A DNA stretch of 47,962 nucleotides from positions 1-47,962 of the forward strand of contig CANQKE010000016.1 in NCBI GenBank assembly GCA_947624435.1, written 5' to 3'. The stretch comes from an uncultured Ruminiclostridium sp. GTDB taxonomy: Bacteria > Bacillota > Clostridia > Oscillospirales > Ruminococcaceae. The notes below the pieces were generated by a model. It made no database searches. It was not told the origin of the DNA and saw nothing but the letters and a program-made list of their open reading frames with translations. The position numbers and the translations under genes are program-made. Below are positions 31,571 through 43,001 of this stretch, piece after piece. Positions within the stretch are counted from its first letter, which is position 1. Each line of letters begins with the position of its first letter.

Positions 31571-31960
31571 CTATTCTCCCAGCGCCCTTTTAAGGTCGCT
31601 TATATATTTTCTCTGCTGCCGTCTGAGATACACACCGGCAAGCAGTTTCATTGCCGGAGAGGAAACCGTTATCTCCTCGGTTATATCCAATTTTGAGCCG
31701 CCGCCGTCGGGTGAGAATATCCCATCCCACCGGCCGGACAGGTTCTTGTTGGATATCTCCAGAGCATAGTATCTGTACGGTTCTTTTGCGATTATCTTAA
31801 ACTTTGTTTGGATATTTCCGGAATATTCGGTGAACTCTTCCTCCGACGCTTCGGTACGGGTGATGTCGCTGCGCCAGGAGGTGTTGTTTGTGTCGGTAAC
31901 TATATCCCAGATTTTTTTAAGATCGCTTTCAAAATAAGCGGTCGTGCTGATCTTCTTCAC
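31571..31960 (-). CDS. SRPBCC family protein
   Basis: A 129-residue START/polyketide-cyclase-fold protein: a starting strand KKISTTAYFESDLKKIWDIVTD, TSWRSDI, a central FKIIAKEPYRYYALEI and a final helix AMKLLAGVYLRRQQRKYI. Such proteins bind hydrophobic ligands in a pocket. The start is GTG 31960 after AAAGGAG. It follows the terminator of the oxidoreductase operon and lies 60 bases before the ibrA-like gene. No promoter of its own is clear, so readthrough or a weak promoter is possible. Confidence 0.85.
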   Translation of the reverse strand: MKKISTTAYFESDLKKIWDIVTDTNNTSWRSDITRTEASEEEFTEYSGNIQTKFKIIAKEPYRYYALEISNKNLSGRWDGIFSPDGGGSKLDITEEITVSSPAMKLLAGVYLRRQQRKYISDLKRALGE

Positions 31961-31980
31961 GCTTTCTCCTTTAACGTAAA

Positions 31981-32014
31981 TATCCGCCGACAGGCTGAGG
32001 CCCGACGGCGGATA
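31981..32014 (-). terminator. Terminator of the oxidoreductase operon
   Basis: TATCCGCCG (31981-31989) pairs with CGGCGGATA (32006-32014), with inner GGC/GCC pairing; the minus strand continues TTTA. Confidence 0.75.
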
Positions 32015-32017
32015 AAG

Positions 32018-32548
32018 TCACTGCGACATGCCAAGCTCTATAGCTTTAAGATTTGTTTCGATAAGATTTGCACGCTTAGGCGGGATAACCTTTTCCATAG
32101 CCTTTTTCACCGTTTCGGGAGAGGTAAGTCCGGTCTCCTTAAGCAGCTTTCCGAGCAGGATTATATTTGCCATTCCTTTTAAGCCGTTTTCGTTTGCAAG
32201 AGTAGTAGCAGGTACGTAAAAGCAGCTGATATCCGTTCTGTCGCACTTCGATTCGATAAGCGAGCTGTCTATTATCGCGATACCGCCCTCGGTAACGGAG
32301 TTTATAAACTTGTCATAGCTGGGGGTGTTCATTACTATGAGTATGTTCGGCTCGTCTACCAGCGGAGAACCTATCGGGTCGTCGCTTATGCAGACCGAGC
32401 AGTTGCAGGTGCCGCCGCGCATTTCCGGTCCGTAGGAGGGAAGCCAGGATACCTCTTTATCGTCGTACAGTCCGAAGTATGCCAGCAGCTTGCCCATGAA
32501 CAGTATACCCTGTCCGCCGAATCCCGCGAGTAAAATCTGATTTGTCAT
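32018..32548 (-). CDS. 2-oxoacid:ferredoxin oxidoreductase, gamma subunit
   Basis: A 176-residue gamma subunit opening MTNQILLAGFGGQGILFMGKLLA, with SYGPEMRGGTCNCSVCIS, both diagnostic. The complex oxidatively decarboxylates a 2-oxoacid to the acyl-CoA and reduces ferredoxin. Its ATG overlaps the beta-subunit stop by four bases. The subunit order ferredoxin, alpha, beta, gamma fits the VOR/KOR four-subunit type. Final gene before the terminator at 31981-32014. Confidence 0.93.
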   Translation of the reverse strand: MTNQILLAGFGGQGILFMGKLLAYFGLYDDKEVSWLPSYGPEMRGGTCNCSVCISDDPIGSPLVDEPNILIVMNTPSYDKFINSVTEGGIAIIDSSLIESKCDRTDISCFYVPATTLANENGLKGMANIILLGKLLKETGLTSPETVKKAMEKVIPPKRANLIETNLKAIELGMSQ

Positions 32549-33285
32549 CTTACAGCGCCCTCCTTATATACACCCAGAGGATAGTAGGGTATCATTTCGT
32601 CCTTTACGCGCTGTAAAGCCTCTATCGGCGTTTTTCCCCAGTTGGTGGGACAGGTGGAAAGCACCTCTATCAAAGAGAAGCCCTGCTTGTTCTTCTGGAA
32701 CTCAAAGCCTTTTCTTATGGCTTTCTTCGCGATATTGATGTTTTTCGGGTCGATGACCGTTACACGCTCGGCAAGCGCGACGCCGCTGAGCTGAGAGAGC
32801 ATTTCGCATACTCTTACCGGAAAGCCCTCAACGGAGGTGTTTCTTCCGTAAGGGGTGGTCTGAGTGATCTGACCGGGCAGGGTAGTAGGAGCCATCTGAC
32901 CGCCGGTCATGCCGTAGGTCGTATTGTTGATGAATATTACCGTGATGTTTTCGCCTCTTGTAGCGGCGTGAACTATCTCGGCGGTGCCTATTGCGGCAAG
33001 GTCGCCGTCGCCCTGATATGTAAATACGAATTTATCGGGGTTTGCGCGCTTTACTCCGGTAGCTACCGCGGGTGCGCGTCCGTGAGCGGCTTCTATCATA
33101 TCACATTCAAAATAATCGTATGCCATTACCGAGCAGCCGACAGGGCAGATACCTACCGTGTCGCCCTCTATTCCCATCTCGTCTATTACCTCGGACACCA
33201 GTCTGTGTACGATACCGTGAGTGCAGCCGGGGCAGTAGTGGGTGGTCACGTCTGCCAGAGCATGAGGTCTTTTAAATTCGGGCAT
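32545..33285 (-). CDS. 2-oxoacid:ferredoxin oxidoreductase, beta subunit
   Basis: A 246-residue thiamine diphosphate-binding subunit. The start HYCPGCTHGIVHRL, the TPP motif YQGDGDLAAIGTAE and NNTTYGMTGGQMAPTT are all present. It works with the alpha subunit, which completes the active site. ATG 33285 shares a base with the alpha stop codon. The substrate is likely a branched-chain 2-oxoacid or 2-oxoglutarate; sequence alone does not decide. Confidence 0.93.
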   Translation of the reverse strand: MPEFKRPHALADVTTHYCPGCTHGIVHRLVSEVIDEMGIEGDTVGICPVGCSVMAYDYFECDMIEAAHGRAPAVATGVKRANPDKFVFTYQGDGDLAAIGTAEIVHAATRGENITVIFINNTTYGMTGGQMAPTTLPGQITQTTPYGRNTSVEGFPVRVCEMLSQLSGVALAERVTVIDPKNINIAKKAIRKGFEFQKNKQGFSLIEVLSTCPTNWGKTPIEALQRVKDEMIPYYPLGVYKEGAVR

Positions 33286-34352
33286 TAGTCTTTACCTCCC
33301 ATTTCTTTTATCTTAGCGAGTATCTCGGCGGGCTTGGGTATTATGCCGCCGGTCCTTCCGTAAAATTCCACGGGCTTCGAGCAGTTAAGCGCGAGCTTAA
33401 CGTCGTCTATCATCTGTCCCATGGACATTTCCACAACAAGCACGTTCTTTGCATTTTCGCAAGCCTTTTGTATCTGCTTTACGGGGAACGGCCACAGCGT
33501 AACGGGACGGATTATACCCGCCTTTATCCCGCTTTTGCGCGCCGCTTCTACTGCGGACTTTGCCAGACGCGCGGTAGAACCGTAAGCTATTACCACCGTT
33601 TCGGCGTCGTCGCAGTAATCCGCAACAGCCTCGCTGTGTTCAGCCTTTACCTTTTCGTATCTCTTGAATCTTTCGACTACCTTGTCCTCAAGCTGGTCCG
33701 GCTGGAGGTAGAGAGAGTTTATTATGTTGTGCTTTCTCTTATTGCCGTGACCGTTTGCCGCCCACGGTTTATTTGACGCGTCGGAAAGCTTTATCTCCGC
33801 GTCGTCGAACTGCACCGGCTCCATCATCTGACCGAGCAGACCGTCCGCGAGTATCACCGCCGGCATTCTGAATTCATCGGACAGATCGAACGCCTTAGTC
33901 ACGGTGTCTACCATTTCCTGGACCGACGCGGGAGCAAATACCAGCGCATGGAAATCTCCGTGTCCCAGCGCGTGGGTTACCTGCCAGTAGTCCGCCTGCG
34001 ACGGCTGTATTCCGCCGAGTCCCGGACCGCCTCTTTGCACGTTTATCACCACACAGGGAAGATCAGCGCCCGCTATGTAGGAAATACCCTCTGTTTTAAG
34101 GGATATTCCGGGGGATGAGGAAGAGGTCATACATCTTATACCGGAGCTTGCGCAGCCGTATACCATGTTTATCGCCGCTACCTCGGATTCAGCCTGTAAA
34201 AACGTACCGCCTACTTTCGGCATACGCTTTGACAGATACGCCGATATCTCCGTCTGAGGGGTTATCGGGTAGCCGAAAAAGCATTTGCAGCCGGCTCTCA
34301 GTGCGGCCTCAGCCAATGCCTCGTTGCCTTTCATCAAGCTCTTTTCAGCCAT
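33285..34352 (-). CDS. vorB: 2-oxoacid:ferredoxin oxidoreductase, alpha subunit (VorB/KorA type)
   Basis: A 355-residue alpha subunit with MKGNEALAEAALRAGCKCFFGYPITPQTEI at its start region, CMTSSSSPGISLKTEGISYI and a C-terminal domain with LVVEMSMGQMIDDVKLAL. The second ATG (34352) is the start: the first (34358) would be only two bases from GGAGG. It overlaps the end of the ferredoxin gene by eight bases. Usually annotated as 3-methyl-2-oxobutanoate dehydrogenase subunit VorB; the 2-oxoglutarate alternative is not excluded. Confidence 0.9.
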   Translation of the reverse strand: MAEKSLMKGNEALAEAALRAGCKCFFGYPITPQTEISAYLSKRMPKVGGTFLQAESEVAAINMVYGCASSGIRCMTSSSSPGISLKTEGISYIAGADLPCVVINVQRGGPGLGGIQPSQADYWQVTHALGHGDFHALVFAPASVQEMVDTVTKAFDLSDEFRMPAVILADGLLGQMMEPVQFDDAEIKLSDASNKPWAANGHGNKRKHNIINSLYLQPDQLEDKVVERFKRYEKVKAEHSEAVADYCDDAETVVIAYGSTARLAKSAVEAARKSGIKAGIIRPVTLWPFPVKQIQKACENAKNVLVVEMSMGQMIDDVKLALNCSKPVEFYGRTGGIIPKPAEILAKIKEMGGKD

Positions 34353-34563
34353 TATCATCGCCTCCTATTTCTATAGCGCAATCCGGACACATCATCGCAC
34401 ACAGCGCGCAGCCTATGCAAGCGTCGTCGTCGATGCAGACCGCAGTATAATAGCCTTTTTTGTTCAGCTTTTCCGTCTGCAATTCCACTATCTTTTTCGG
34501 ACAGGTGGTGGTACAAAGTCCACAGCCCTTGCAGCGGTCAAAGTTTACCTTCATCTTTGCCAT
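34345..34563 (-). CDS. 2-oxoacid:ferredoxin oxidoreductase, ferredoxin subunit
   Basis: A 72-residue protein with two 4Fe-4S motifs, CKGCGLCTTTCP and CIGCALCAMMCP, carrying electrons from the TPP site to free ferredoxin. First gene of the four-subunit set, 75 bases after the P-loop ATPase gene without a clear promoter between, so it probably shares that transcript. Confidence 0.94.
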   Translation of the reverse strand: MAKMKVNFDRCKGCGLCTTTCPKKIVELQTEKLNKKGYYTAVCIDDDACIGCALCAMMCPDCAIEIGGDDNG

Positions 34564-34638
34564 CGTTGCTTTGCTCCTTTTACACTTTTTTATATCTGTC
34601 GGCGCGAATAAAGCCCCGACATTTTGAGCCTTGGGAAT

Positions 34639-35301
34639 TTATCGGATATCTTCTTCCCACAGCTTTTTGACATACACATTTACCGCAAACGCGTTCGGGA
34701 TATCGGCGGAATGTTCTTCCTTGCAGCAGTTTGCCGTCACCGGCAGGCCGGATATTTTTGACAGCGTATCGGCATACGGCAGGGAATTTATCACCGTCTG
34801 CCTGTCGGTCTCGCTGCCGAGATTGGAATTGTTTATTATTCCGGTGCATTTCAGCCCTGAGGCCGCCTCTATATCCCGCATAAGCTCGAGCGCCTCGTCG
34901 GGAGTGCGGGTGAGATACCGGTACTTGTTTATGACATACAGCATTACCGAATTGCCGTCTTTAAGGACCGGCAGAAAACGCCCTAACGCCTTAGCTCCCT
35001 CATCGTCGCCGCCGACGTCGATTATTATATATCCTTCCCGCTCTTTCATACTGGTTAGGTCAAAATCCAGCGCGGGAATGTCCAGGTTTGAATTAGCGTA
35101 CATCGGCGCGATAAGCTCGGCGCCCAGCGACTCAAGCAGCTCCTTGAAATCCGCCGTGCGAAAGTAGGGGTTTACCACGTCAAGATCCACCACCGTGACC
35201 TTAACGCCCTCGCTTGCTAATTTCAGCGCGATATTGACCGCGACATTAGTCTTTCCGCAGCCGTAATGCCCGGTGATTATTATAAATTTTACAGCACTCA
35301 T
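34639..35301 (-). CDS. MinD/CobQ-type P-loop ATPase
   Basis: A 220-residue nucleotide-binding protein. The P-loop GHYGCGKTN is near residues 10-18, followed by VKVTVVDLDVVNPYFRTADF, the deviant switch typical of MinD-like SIMIBI ATPases, and IIIDVGGDDEGAKALGR. The start at 35301 follows GAAAGGC; the longer frame crosses the promoter. It lies ahead of the oxidoreductase genes on the same strand. It might help mature or place the complex, or be independent. Its promoter carries a strong inverted repeat. Confidence 0.82.
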   Translation of the reverse strand: MSAVKFIIITGHYGCGKTNVAVNIALKLASEGVKVTVVDLDVVNPYFRTADFKELLESLGAELIAPMYANSNLDIPALDFDLTSMKEREGYIIIDVGGDDEGAKALGRFLPVLKDGNSVMLYVINKYRYLTRTPDEALELMRDIEAASGLKCTGIINNSNLGSETDRQTVINSLPYADTLSKISGLPVTANCCKEEHSADIPNAFAVNVYVKKLWEEDIR

Positions 35302-35323
35302 GTTTTGCCTTTCACAAAAATGC

Positions 35324-35363
35324 GCTATACAATAAGTATAGCACATTTTGTCGGTTTTGTAAA
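35324..35363 (-). promoter_or_regulatory. Promoter of the ATPase/oxidoreductase genes with overlapping operator
   Basis: On the minus strand TTTACA (35358-35363) and TATACT (35335-35340) have a 17-base spacer. A perfect inverted repeat GCTATAC-AATAA-GTATAGC (35324-35342) covers the -10 box and start point. Confidence 0.72.
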
Positions 35364-35370
35364 TAGGTTA

Positions 35371-37332
<1,962 letters not shown>

Positions 37333-37399
37333 TATGACCCCTTTCTTACTGCCTTAGCAGCCATAGGTTATTTATTTGATCATGTCGGATACCCGACGT

Positions 37400-37936
37400 T
37401 TATTTCTTCCATATCTCTTCTTTAAGAGCCCCAATATACGGCAGATTGCGGTACTTTTGCGCATAGTCAAGACCGTATCCCACCACAAAGGCGTCGTCTA
37501 CCTCAAATCCGGTATAATCGGCGCTTATCTCGCAGGTCTTTTTGACATTTTTATTAAGCAATACGCATATCTTAAGAGTTTTCGGATCGCGCTGCTTTAA
37601 TAAGTCGCACAGGCTCTTAAGCGTTTTTCCGGTGTCAAGGATATCTTCTATTATTATAACGTTCTTACCGCGAATGTCCGAGTCGATATCCTTTTTCAGC
37701 CGTAATTCTCCGGAGCTTGCGGTATTTCCGTAAGAGGAGATCGCTATAAAATCTATCTCGCAGGGAACAGTCAGCTTTTTCACGATGTCCGAAAAGAACA
37801 GTACCGAGCCTTTCAGCACCGATATCACGATAACCGGCTCATTCGCGTAATCCGCGTTTATCTGCCGCGCGATACGGTCGGTACACCGCTCTATTTCCTG
37901 CTGTGTAAAAATTATCCTGTCAATATCCGGATTCAT
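37400..37936 (-). CDS. hpt: Hypoxanthine phosphoribosyltransferase
   Basis: A 178-residue purine-salvage enzyme converting hypoxanthine or guanine and PRPP to IMP or GMP. The PRPP-binding loop VIIIEDILDTGKTL and the flexible loop SSYGNTASSGEL are clear, and YGLDYAQKYRNLPYIG is the typical C-terminal part. Own promoter at 38036-38064. It sits between tilS and ftsH, as in Bacillus. Confidence 0.96.
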   Translation of the reverse strand: MNPDIDRIIFTQQEIERCTDRIARQINADYANEPVIVISVLKGSVLFFSDIVKKLTVPCEIDFIAISSYGNTASSGELRLKKDIDSDIRGKNVIIIEDILDTGKTLKSLCDLLKQRDPKTLKICVLLNKNVKKTCEISADYTGFEVDDAFVVGYGLDYAQKYRNLPYIGALKEEIWKK

Positions 37937-38035
37937 GTTTTCTCCCTGCTGCGATCCTATTAATAATAATTCGCATTTATTAATTAAATATTAAAACATC
38001 GGCAAATATCCGCTGATTTTTAGCCGCTGTTGTTC

Positions 38036-38064
38036 AGTATATCACAATTAAACAAAAATTGCAA
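38036..38064 (-). promoter_or_regulatory. Promoter of hpt-ftsH
   Basis: On the minus strand TTGCAA (38059-38064) and TATACT (38036-38041) have a 17-base spacer; TGTGA before the -10 adds an extended element. Confidence 0.7.
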
Positions 38065-38078
38065 TTCCAAAAGTGCGC

Positions 38079-38136
38079 AAAAAGTGATTTTTTATCGCTT
38101 TTTGACAAAATTTTCGTACCGTTATCATATAACGGT
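38079..38136 (-). terminator. Hairpins after tilS
   Basis: A perfect ACCGTTAT/ATAACGGT stem (38118-38125 with 38129-38136), then an A/T-rich tract, and a weaker AAAAAGTGAT/ATCGCTTTTT stem (38079-38088 with 38094-38103). Together they probably end the rnj-to-tilS transcript. Confidence 0.55.
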
Positions 38137-38168
38137 GCGTTTTGGCGGAAAATTCTGCCATATTTGCT

Positions 38169-39134
38169 TTAAGTCCTGCGGAATTTTTCATAATTTGTTT
38201 CCACAAACAATTTTTTCCGTCTTATCTTTACGAATTTATACTGCTGCGGATTGGTACGCCCCTTGCCGTCGCGTATTATTTTCACCGCGTCCGTCAGCGC
38301 GCGGGCGTTTACTTTTATATTGTTTTCTCTGAATATCATCGCCGTGACGCGTCTTAATATGCTTTCGTCAAGCTGTGCGAGCAGTTTTACGCTGTAGCCG
38401 CCGTCGACGGCGCAGCGCGTTTTTTCCTGCTCGGCGAGTTTTTCGAGATATTTGTCGTCGTAGGAAACGCTCTCGCACATTCGGGCGAAAGCGCTCTCTA
38501 TCGAGGGGTTTATATCCTTTAACGCCGGTATTATCCTGTGGCGTATGCGGTTTCTTATATAGTCGTCGCTGTCGTTGGTGCTGTCATGTACAAAGTCGGT
38601 CAGCGTTTCTTTGCAAAAGCTCTCGGTCTGCTCCCTTGAGCAGTTTATAAGCGGTCTTACCATGCCGTCCCTTACCGCCGGTATCCCGCATATACCGGTA
38701 AGCGCCGTACCGCGCAGCATGTTTATAAGCACCGTTTCCGCGTTGTCGGAGGCGGTGTGCGCGGTGGCGGTAACTGCGCCGTACAGCGCGTTAAGCTCGC
38801 CGAAAAATTCATATCTTACCCTGCGGGCGCATTCCTCGATGCTTTCGTGTCTTTGTGCGAGACGCCGTACATCTACGCGGCGGACGTACAGCGGTATTTC
38901 CAGCCTGCGGCAGAGAAAACGCACATAGCGTTCGTCGCGGTCGCTTTCCTCGCCGCGCAGACAGTGATTTACATGGCACGCCCTTAAAGTATAGCCGAAT
39001 TCCTCTTTAAGGATATTCAGCACGGTAAGCAGCGCCGTGCTGTCCGCTCCTCCGCTTACCGCCGCTATGACGCAGTCCGCTTTTTTAAGCGCGCTGCAAA
39101 CCTCGTTATTCGCCTTAACCTCTCGGATCAGCAT
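38169..39134 (-). CDS. tilS: TilS, tRNA(Ile)-lysidine synthase
   Basis: A 321-residue PP-loop enzyme that turns the AUA-reading tRNA-Ile anticodon cytidine into lysidine, an essential change. The PP-loop is SGGADS at 27-32, followed by HVNHCLRGEESDRDE and the conserved TAHTASDNAETVLINMLRG region. It is shorter than the E. coli enzyme, as in other small forms, with a reduced C-terminal domain. Start at 39134, overlapping the end of dnaB by 20 bases. Confidence 0.94.
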   Translation of the reverse strand: MLIREVKANNEVCSALKKADCVIAAVSGGADSTALLTVLNILKEEFGYTLRACHVNHCLRGEESDRDERYVRFLCRRLEIPLYVRRVDVRRLAQRHESIEECARRVRYEFFGELNALYGAVTATAHTASDNAETVLINMLRGTALTGICGIPAVRDGMVRPLINCSREQTESFCKETLTDFVHDSTNDSDDYIRNRIRHRIIPALKDINPSIESAFARMCESVSYDDKYLEKLAEQEKTRCAVDGGYSVKLLAQLDESILRRVTAMIFRENNIKVNARALTDAVKIIRDGKGRTNPQQYKFVKIRRKKLFVETNYEKFRRT

Positions 39135-40479
39135 GAATGTACTCCACATCGGTAAAGCGCGTATATTCTCCGTCCCATACCAGCTGTATGCTGCCGGTCT
39201 CGCCGTGACGGTTCTTTGCGATTATACATTCACACGCGCGTTTATTTTCCTCCGATTTATCATAGTAATTGTCGCGGTACAGGAATAATACCACGTCCGC
39301 GTCCTGCTCTATCGTACCGGAATCTCTTAAGTCGGAAAGCAGCGGCTTCTGGCTTTTTTCCTTGCCCTTTTCCGCCGAACGGGAAAACTGCGACAAGGTT
39401 ATCACCGGCACGTTAAGCTCTTTCGCCATTATTTTTAGCGCTCTGGTCATTTCCGATACCTGATTTACACGGTTGAAATCCTTTCTTGTGGAAGAAAGCA
39501 GCTGCAAGTGATCCACTACCACCATGCCGAGATTTTTAACGCGCATAAGCTTTGCCTTTATCTCGTCTGCCGTTATCGCGGCGGTATCGTCTATATATAT
39601 GTTCATGCTGGATAACACCTGTGCGGCGTCTGCAAGACTGCGCCACTGCTCGCGTGAGAATCTTCCGGTCTGCATAAGCGTATTTGGTATCATGCCTTCG
39701 CTTGAGATCATTCTGCTGACAAGCTGCTCTTTCGGCATTTCCAGATTGAATACGCATATAGCCTTTTCCGGAGCGCTGCGCGCGGCGTTTGTCACCATGT
39801 TCATCGCAAACGAGGTCTTACCCATTCCGGGACGTCCCGCGATTACTATCCAGTTGGAATTTCCCAATCCGTTTATGCGTTTGTCCAGAGAGGGAAAGCC
39901 GCTTTTCATTCCGCGTTCTTTCAGCTTGCCGGGATTTGTGTACAGGTCCGAAAGCTCGTTGAGCACCTCCACCACGATCCCGCGTATGCCGGTAAGTCCG
40001 GTGGTGGATTTGTCGCTGCGTATATCGTAGATATTCTGCTCCGCTATTTGCAGCAGCCTTTCGGTATCCTCCTGACCGTCGCCGGCGTTTGCGAGTATAT
40101 CCCTCGCCGCTTCGATAAGTCTGCGGCGGGTGTTCTTTTCCTCGATTATTTTTATATAGCTGTCCAGACTGGAAAGGCTCGGAACGGATTCCATCAGCTT
40201 TACAAGATAACTTTTTCCCTCTTCGGAGGATTCAAACACGTTTTCTTTAAGGCAGTTTTCCAGTACGGTGACTATATCTATAGTTTCTCCGGCGGCAAAC
40301 ATTTTTGACATAACCGCAAAAATGTCCGAGTGCAGCTTTGCGTAAAAATGCCCGACGTGCAGCTTTTCACTCACCTTCGGCATATTATTTCGGCCGTCCA
40401 CCAGTATCGCTCCGAGTACAGACTGCTCCGCCTCAAGGCTGTGCGGCATATTTACGTCCGTATAGTTTATATCTGGCAT
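39115..40479 (-). CDS. dnaB: DnaB, replicative DNA helicase
   Basis: A 454-residue hexameric helicase at the replication fork. The N-terminal domain starts MPHSLEAEQSVLGAIL, the linker is around 150-175, and the RecA-like domain has Walker A GRPGMGKTS, VVVDHLQLL and the C-terminal LSDLRDSGTIEQDADVV. No intein is seen. It lies 31 bases after rplI, with the order rplI-dnaB that is common in Firmicutes. Confidence 0.96.
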   Translation of the reverse strand: MPDINYTDVNMPHSLEAEQSVLGAILVDGRNNMPKVSEKLHVGHFYAKLHSDIFAVMSKMFAAGETIDIVTVLENCLKENVFESSEEGKSYLVKLMESVPSLSSLDSYIKIIEEKNTRRRLIEAARDILANAGDGQEDTERLLQIAEQNIYDIRSDKSTTGLTGIRGIVVEVLNELSDLYTNPGKLKERGMKSGFPSLDKRINGLGNSNWIVIAGRPGMGKTSFAMNMVTNAARSAPEKAICVFNLEMPKEQLVSRMISSEGMIPNTLMQTGRFSREQWRSLADAAQVLSSMNIYIDDTAAITADEIKAKLMRVKNLGMVVVDHLQLLSSTRKDFNRVNQVSEMTRALKIMAKELNVPVITLSQFSRSAEKGKEKSQKPLLSDLRDSGTIEQDADVVLFLYRDNYYDKSEENKRACECIIAKNRHGETGSIQLVWDGEYTRFTDVEYIHADPRG

Positions 40480-40510
40480 TACGACACCTGCTTTCCTGTA
40501 ACTTTATCGC

Positions 40511-40957
40511 TCAGCTTTCCGATACCGATACGGTGAATTTTGCGGTAACGCCGGTGAACAGGCGCGCTTCTACTTCATATGTACCGTAATTTTTGATATC
40601 GGTCTTAGTGCTTATCTTCCTCTTATCCACGTCAAAGCCGAGCTGGGTCTTGATAACGGCGCTGATGTCCTTGCCGGTGACAGAACCGAACAGCTTGCCG
40701 CCCTGTCCCGCCTTAGCGGTGATATTTAACGTCTTGCCGTCAAGAGCCGCCTTTATCTTCTTTGCATTGGCTTCCTCAACGTCCAGCTTGTGCTGCGCGG
40801 ACGCCTTTTGCCCCTCAAGGTGATTGAGCGCCTCGTTGGTAGCCTCTACCGCCAGCTTTTTCTTTATAAGGCAGTTTCTTGCGTAGCTGTCCTTTACTTC
40901 CTTTATCTCGCCTTTTTTGCCTGTACCGGCAATGTCCTGCAAGAGTATGACTTTCAT
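40511..40957 (-). CDS. rplI: Ribosomal protein L9
   Basis: A 148-residue large-subunit protein. [33 protein letters not shown] is the classic start region; a long connecting helix (about 45-75) joins the two RNA-binding domains. Start at 40957 after AAAGGAC; the longer frame runs back towards gdpP. Sits between gdpP and dnaB as in Bacillus. Confidence 0.97.
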   Translation of the reverse strand: MKVILLQDIAGTGKKGEIKEVKDSYARNCLIKKKLAVEATNEALNHLEGQKASAQHKLDVEEANAKKIKAALDGKTLNITAKAGQGGKLFGSVTGKDISAVIKTQLGFDVDKRKISTKTDIKNYGTYEVEARLFTGVTAKFTVSVSES

Positions 40958-40979
40958 CTTCTTTTGTCCTTTCTTTTTA

Positions 40980-42968
40980 TCAGTTTTCCGGTTTTGCGTT
41001 ACTTGCAAAATAGCTGTCTATAGCTTGACATAACGCTTGCTTTGCCTGTTCGACGGTGCAGTTTTTAAGCTGCACTCCCGCCATGGTCTGGTGACCGCCG
41101 CCGCCGAGCGCTTCCATAATAAGCTGTACGTTTATCAGCCCCATGCTGCGCGCGCTTATCGATACCTCTTCGTTTGCCGGATATAAAACGAACGACGCGT
41201 CGACGTTTTTTATCGACAAAAGCTCGTCGGCCGCCTGCGGTGCGATTATCCTCATATCCTCCGCGAAAAAGTCACAGGGCGCTATCGCACACTGACGGTA
41301 TATTTCCGCGTCGGCTACTATTTTCGTCTTTTTCTTATAGCTCTCCATAGAGTTTGAGAACAGCTTTTTCACGGTGATGGTATCCGCGCCCATTTTACGC
41401 AGCACCGCCGCCGCTTCAAACGTTCTTACTCCGGTGCGCATGACAAAATTTTTGGTATCCAGCATTATTCCCGCAAGCAGGCATTCCGCCTGATACGCCT
41501 TAAGCTTTCCCGCCTCGCCGAAGTATTGCAGCAGCTCCGTCACCATCTCCGACGCGGAGGAGGCATACGGCTCGTGATGGAATATCGCGGCGTTTTCTAT
41601 GCAGTTGACCATTCTCCTGTGATGATCTATCACCACGACCTTTTTCGCTTGCTCGTAAAGCTGAGCGTTCTCCAGTATCTTCGGATTGTGAGTGTCGGTG
41701 ATTATCAGCAGAGTGTCGTCTGTCATGCCTTCTATCGCCGCGTCCGGTGAGATTATCATCGGATCGTCCGTTTCACCCGCGGCGGGGAACAGGTCGATAA
41801 GCTCCTTTGCCAAAGAGCTTTCCCTGTCGCAGACGGTATGCGCGTTTTTGCCGAGATTTCTCAGAGCGCAGGTAAGACCTACGCAGGAGCCCACGCTGTC
41901 CAGATCGCTGAACTTATGCCCCATTATGTATATCTTGTCAGCAGCGTCCGCCATATTCAGCAGGGAATGCGCGATTATACGCGTGCGCACCTTTGCCTGA
42001 CGCTCTATGCCTTTGGAAACGCCGCCGTAAAATTCAAAGCCGGATTCGGTCTTTATCGCCGCCTGGTCGCCGCCGCGTCCGAGCGCCATTTCCAGCGCCT
42101 GCTGCGCTATCTTTTCGCTTTCGGTAAGAGTCTTGCCGTTGCGTCCGACACCTATAGACAGCGTTACGTTCACTCTGTCGTTTACAAATATCTCACGCGC
42201 CTTGTCCAGTATGGCAAGCTTGCCCTCTATCATCTTTGCAATATGCCGCTCCTCCACCACCGCTACAAAGCGGTCGGAGGCTATCTTGCGCAGTATTCCG
42301 CTGGTCTGCCCTATAAAATCCTCCAGCAGCTTGTCTATCTGTACCGAAACATGCGCCTTTTCGCTTTCGGGAGAGCCGCTTATCAATTCCTCATAGCCGT
42401 CCACCATTATCAGCATGACTACGGGTTGGGAAAGCCTTTTTTCCGTCCTTAGCGCGGTGTATTCGGTTATATTGCGGAAAAACAGCAACGTAAGCTCGGT
42501 GTTTTCGTCCTTGTCGTCGGGTACCCGCGCGAATACGCGGAACACCTTGTCGTTGTATCTTATCACCTTGCCGTCCCGCTCAAAAAACGATTTCGGCTTA
42601 GCGTCGGTTATTTTGGAAAGCTGCGTGCCGTATTCGCACGCGTCGGGAAATTCCTGCTCGAACATGTCGTTGCACCAGACTATCCGGTCAAGACTGTCCG
42701 TCACTACCGCCGCGATAGGAAAGGTGTAGATGCTCATTCGCTGCTTGTTGTCCAGCTCCGCGTTTATCCTTGCGTTATACTGAACTGTACGGCGGGTTAT
42801 CTGTATCAGCTTACCTACGGCAAATCCCGCGATAAGCGCCACGAACGGCAGCGTTATCCAGAACAGACGGGTATTCTGACTGTATACATAAAGCTCCAGC
42901 ATGCCCGCCGCGGCGACCAATGCGGCAACGGATATGATAAGTCCGCCGTCACGGTAAAAATTCTTCAC
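40980..42968 (-). CDS. gdpP: GdpP, membrane c-di-AMP phosphodiesterase
   Basis: A 662-residue enzyme that hydrolyses c-di-AMP. Two membrane helices (about 9-28 and 35-55) are followed by a PAS-like domain (75-165), a degenerate GGDEF domain (180-310) and the DHH/DHHA1 catalytic domains. Manganese ligands include H351, D355 and D357 in [12 protein letters not shown], and VIDHHRRM. The end carries [13 protein letters not shown]. It lies 33 bases after rnj and 22 before rplI, one operon. Confidence 0.96.
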   Translation of the reverse strand: MKNFYRDGGLIISVAALVAAAGMLELYVYSQNTRLFWITLPFVALIAGFAVGKLIQITRRTVQYNARINAELDNKQRMSIYTFPIAAVVTDSLDRIVWCNDMFEQEFPDACEYGTQLSKITDAKPKSFFERDGKVIRYNDKVFRVFARVPDDKDENTELTLLFFRNITEYTALRTEKRLSQPVVMLIMVDGYEELISGSPESEKAHVSVQIDKLLEDFIGQTSGILRKIASDRFVAVVEERHIAKMIEGKLAILDKAREIFVNDRVNVTLSIGVGRNGKTLTESEKIAQQALEMALGRGGDQAAIKTESGFEFYGGVSKGIERQAKVRTRIIAHSLLNMADAADKIYIMGHKFSDLDSVGSCVGLTCALRNLGKNAHTVCDRESSLAKELIDLFPAAGETDDPMIISPDAAIEGMTDDTLLIITDTHNPKILENAQLYEQAKKVVVIDHHRRMVNCIENAAIFHHEPYASSASEMVTELLQYFGEAGKLKAYQAECLLAGIMLDTKNFVMRTGVRTFEAAAVLRKMGADTITVKKLFSNSMESYKKKTKIVADAEIYRQCAIAPCDFFAEDMRIIAPQAADELLSIKNVDASFVLYPANEEVSISARSMGLINVQLIMEALGGGGHQTMAGVQLKNCTVEQAKQALCQAIDSYFASNAKPEN

Positions 42969-43001
42969 GCCCGAACACCTCCCTTGTCGTTTTTAACGCC
43001 G

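Noticed and set aside
37384-37397. GTCGG/CCGAC hairpin between hpt and ftsH as a terminator
   Set aside because: It is short and no T-run follows on the minus strand; hpt and ftsH are normally cotranscribed.
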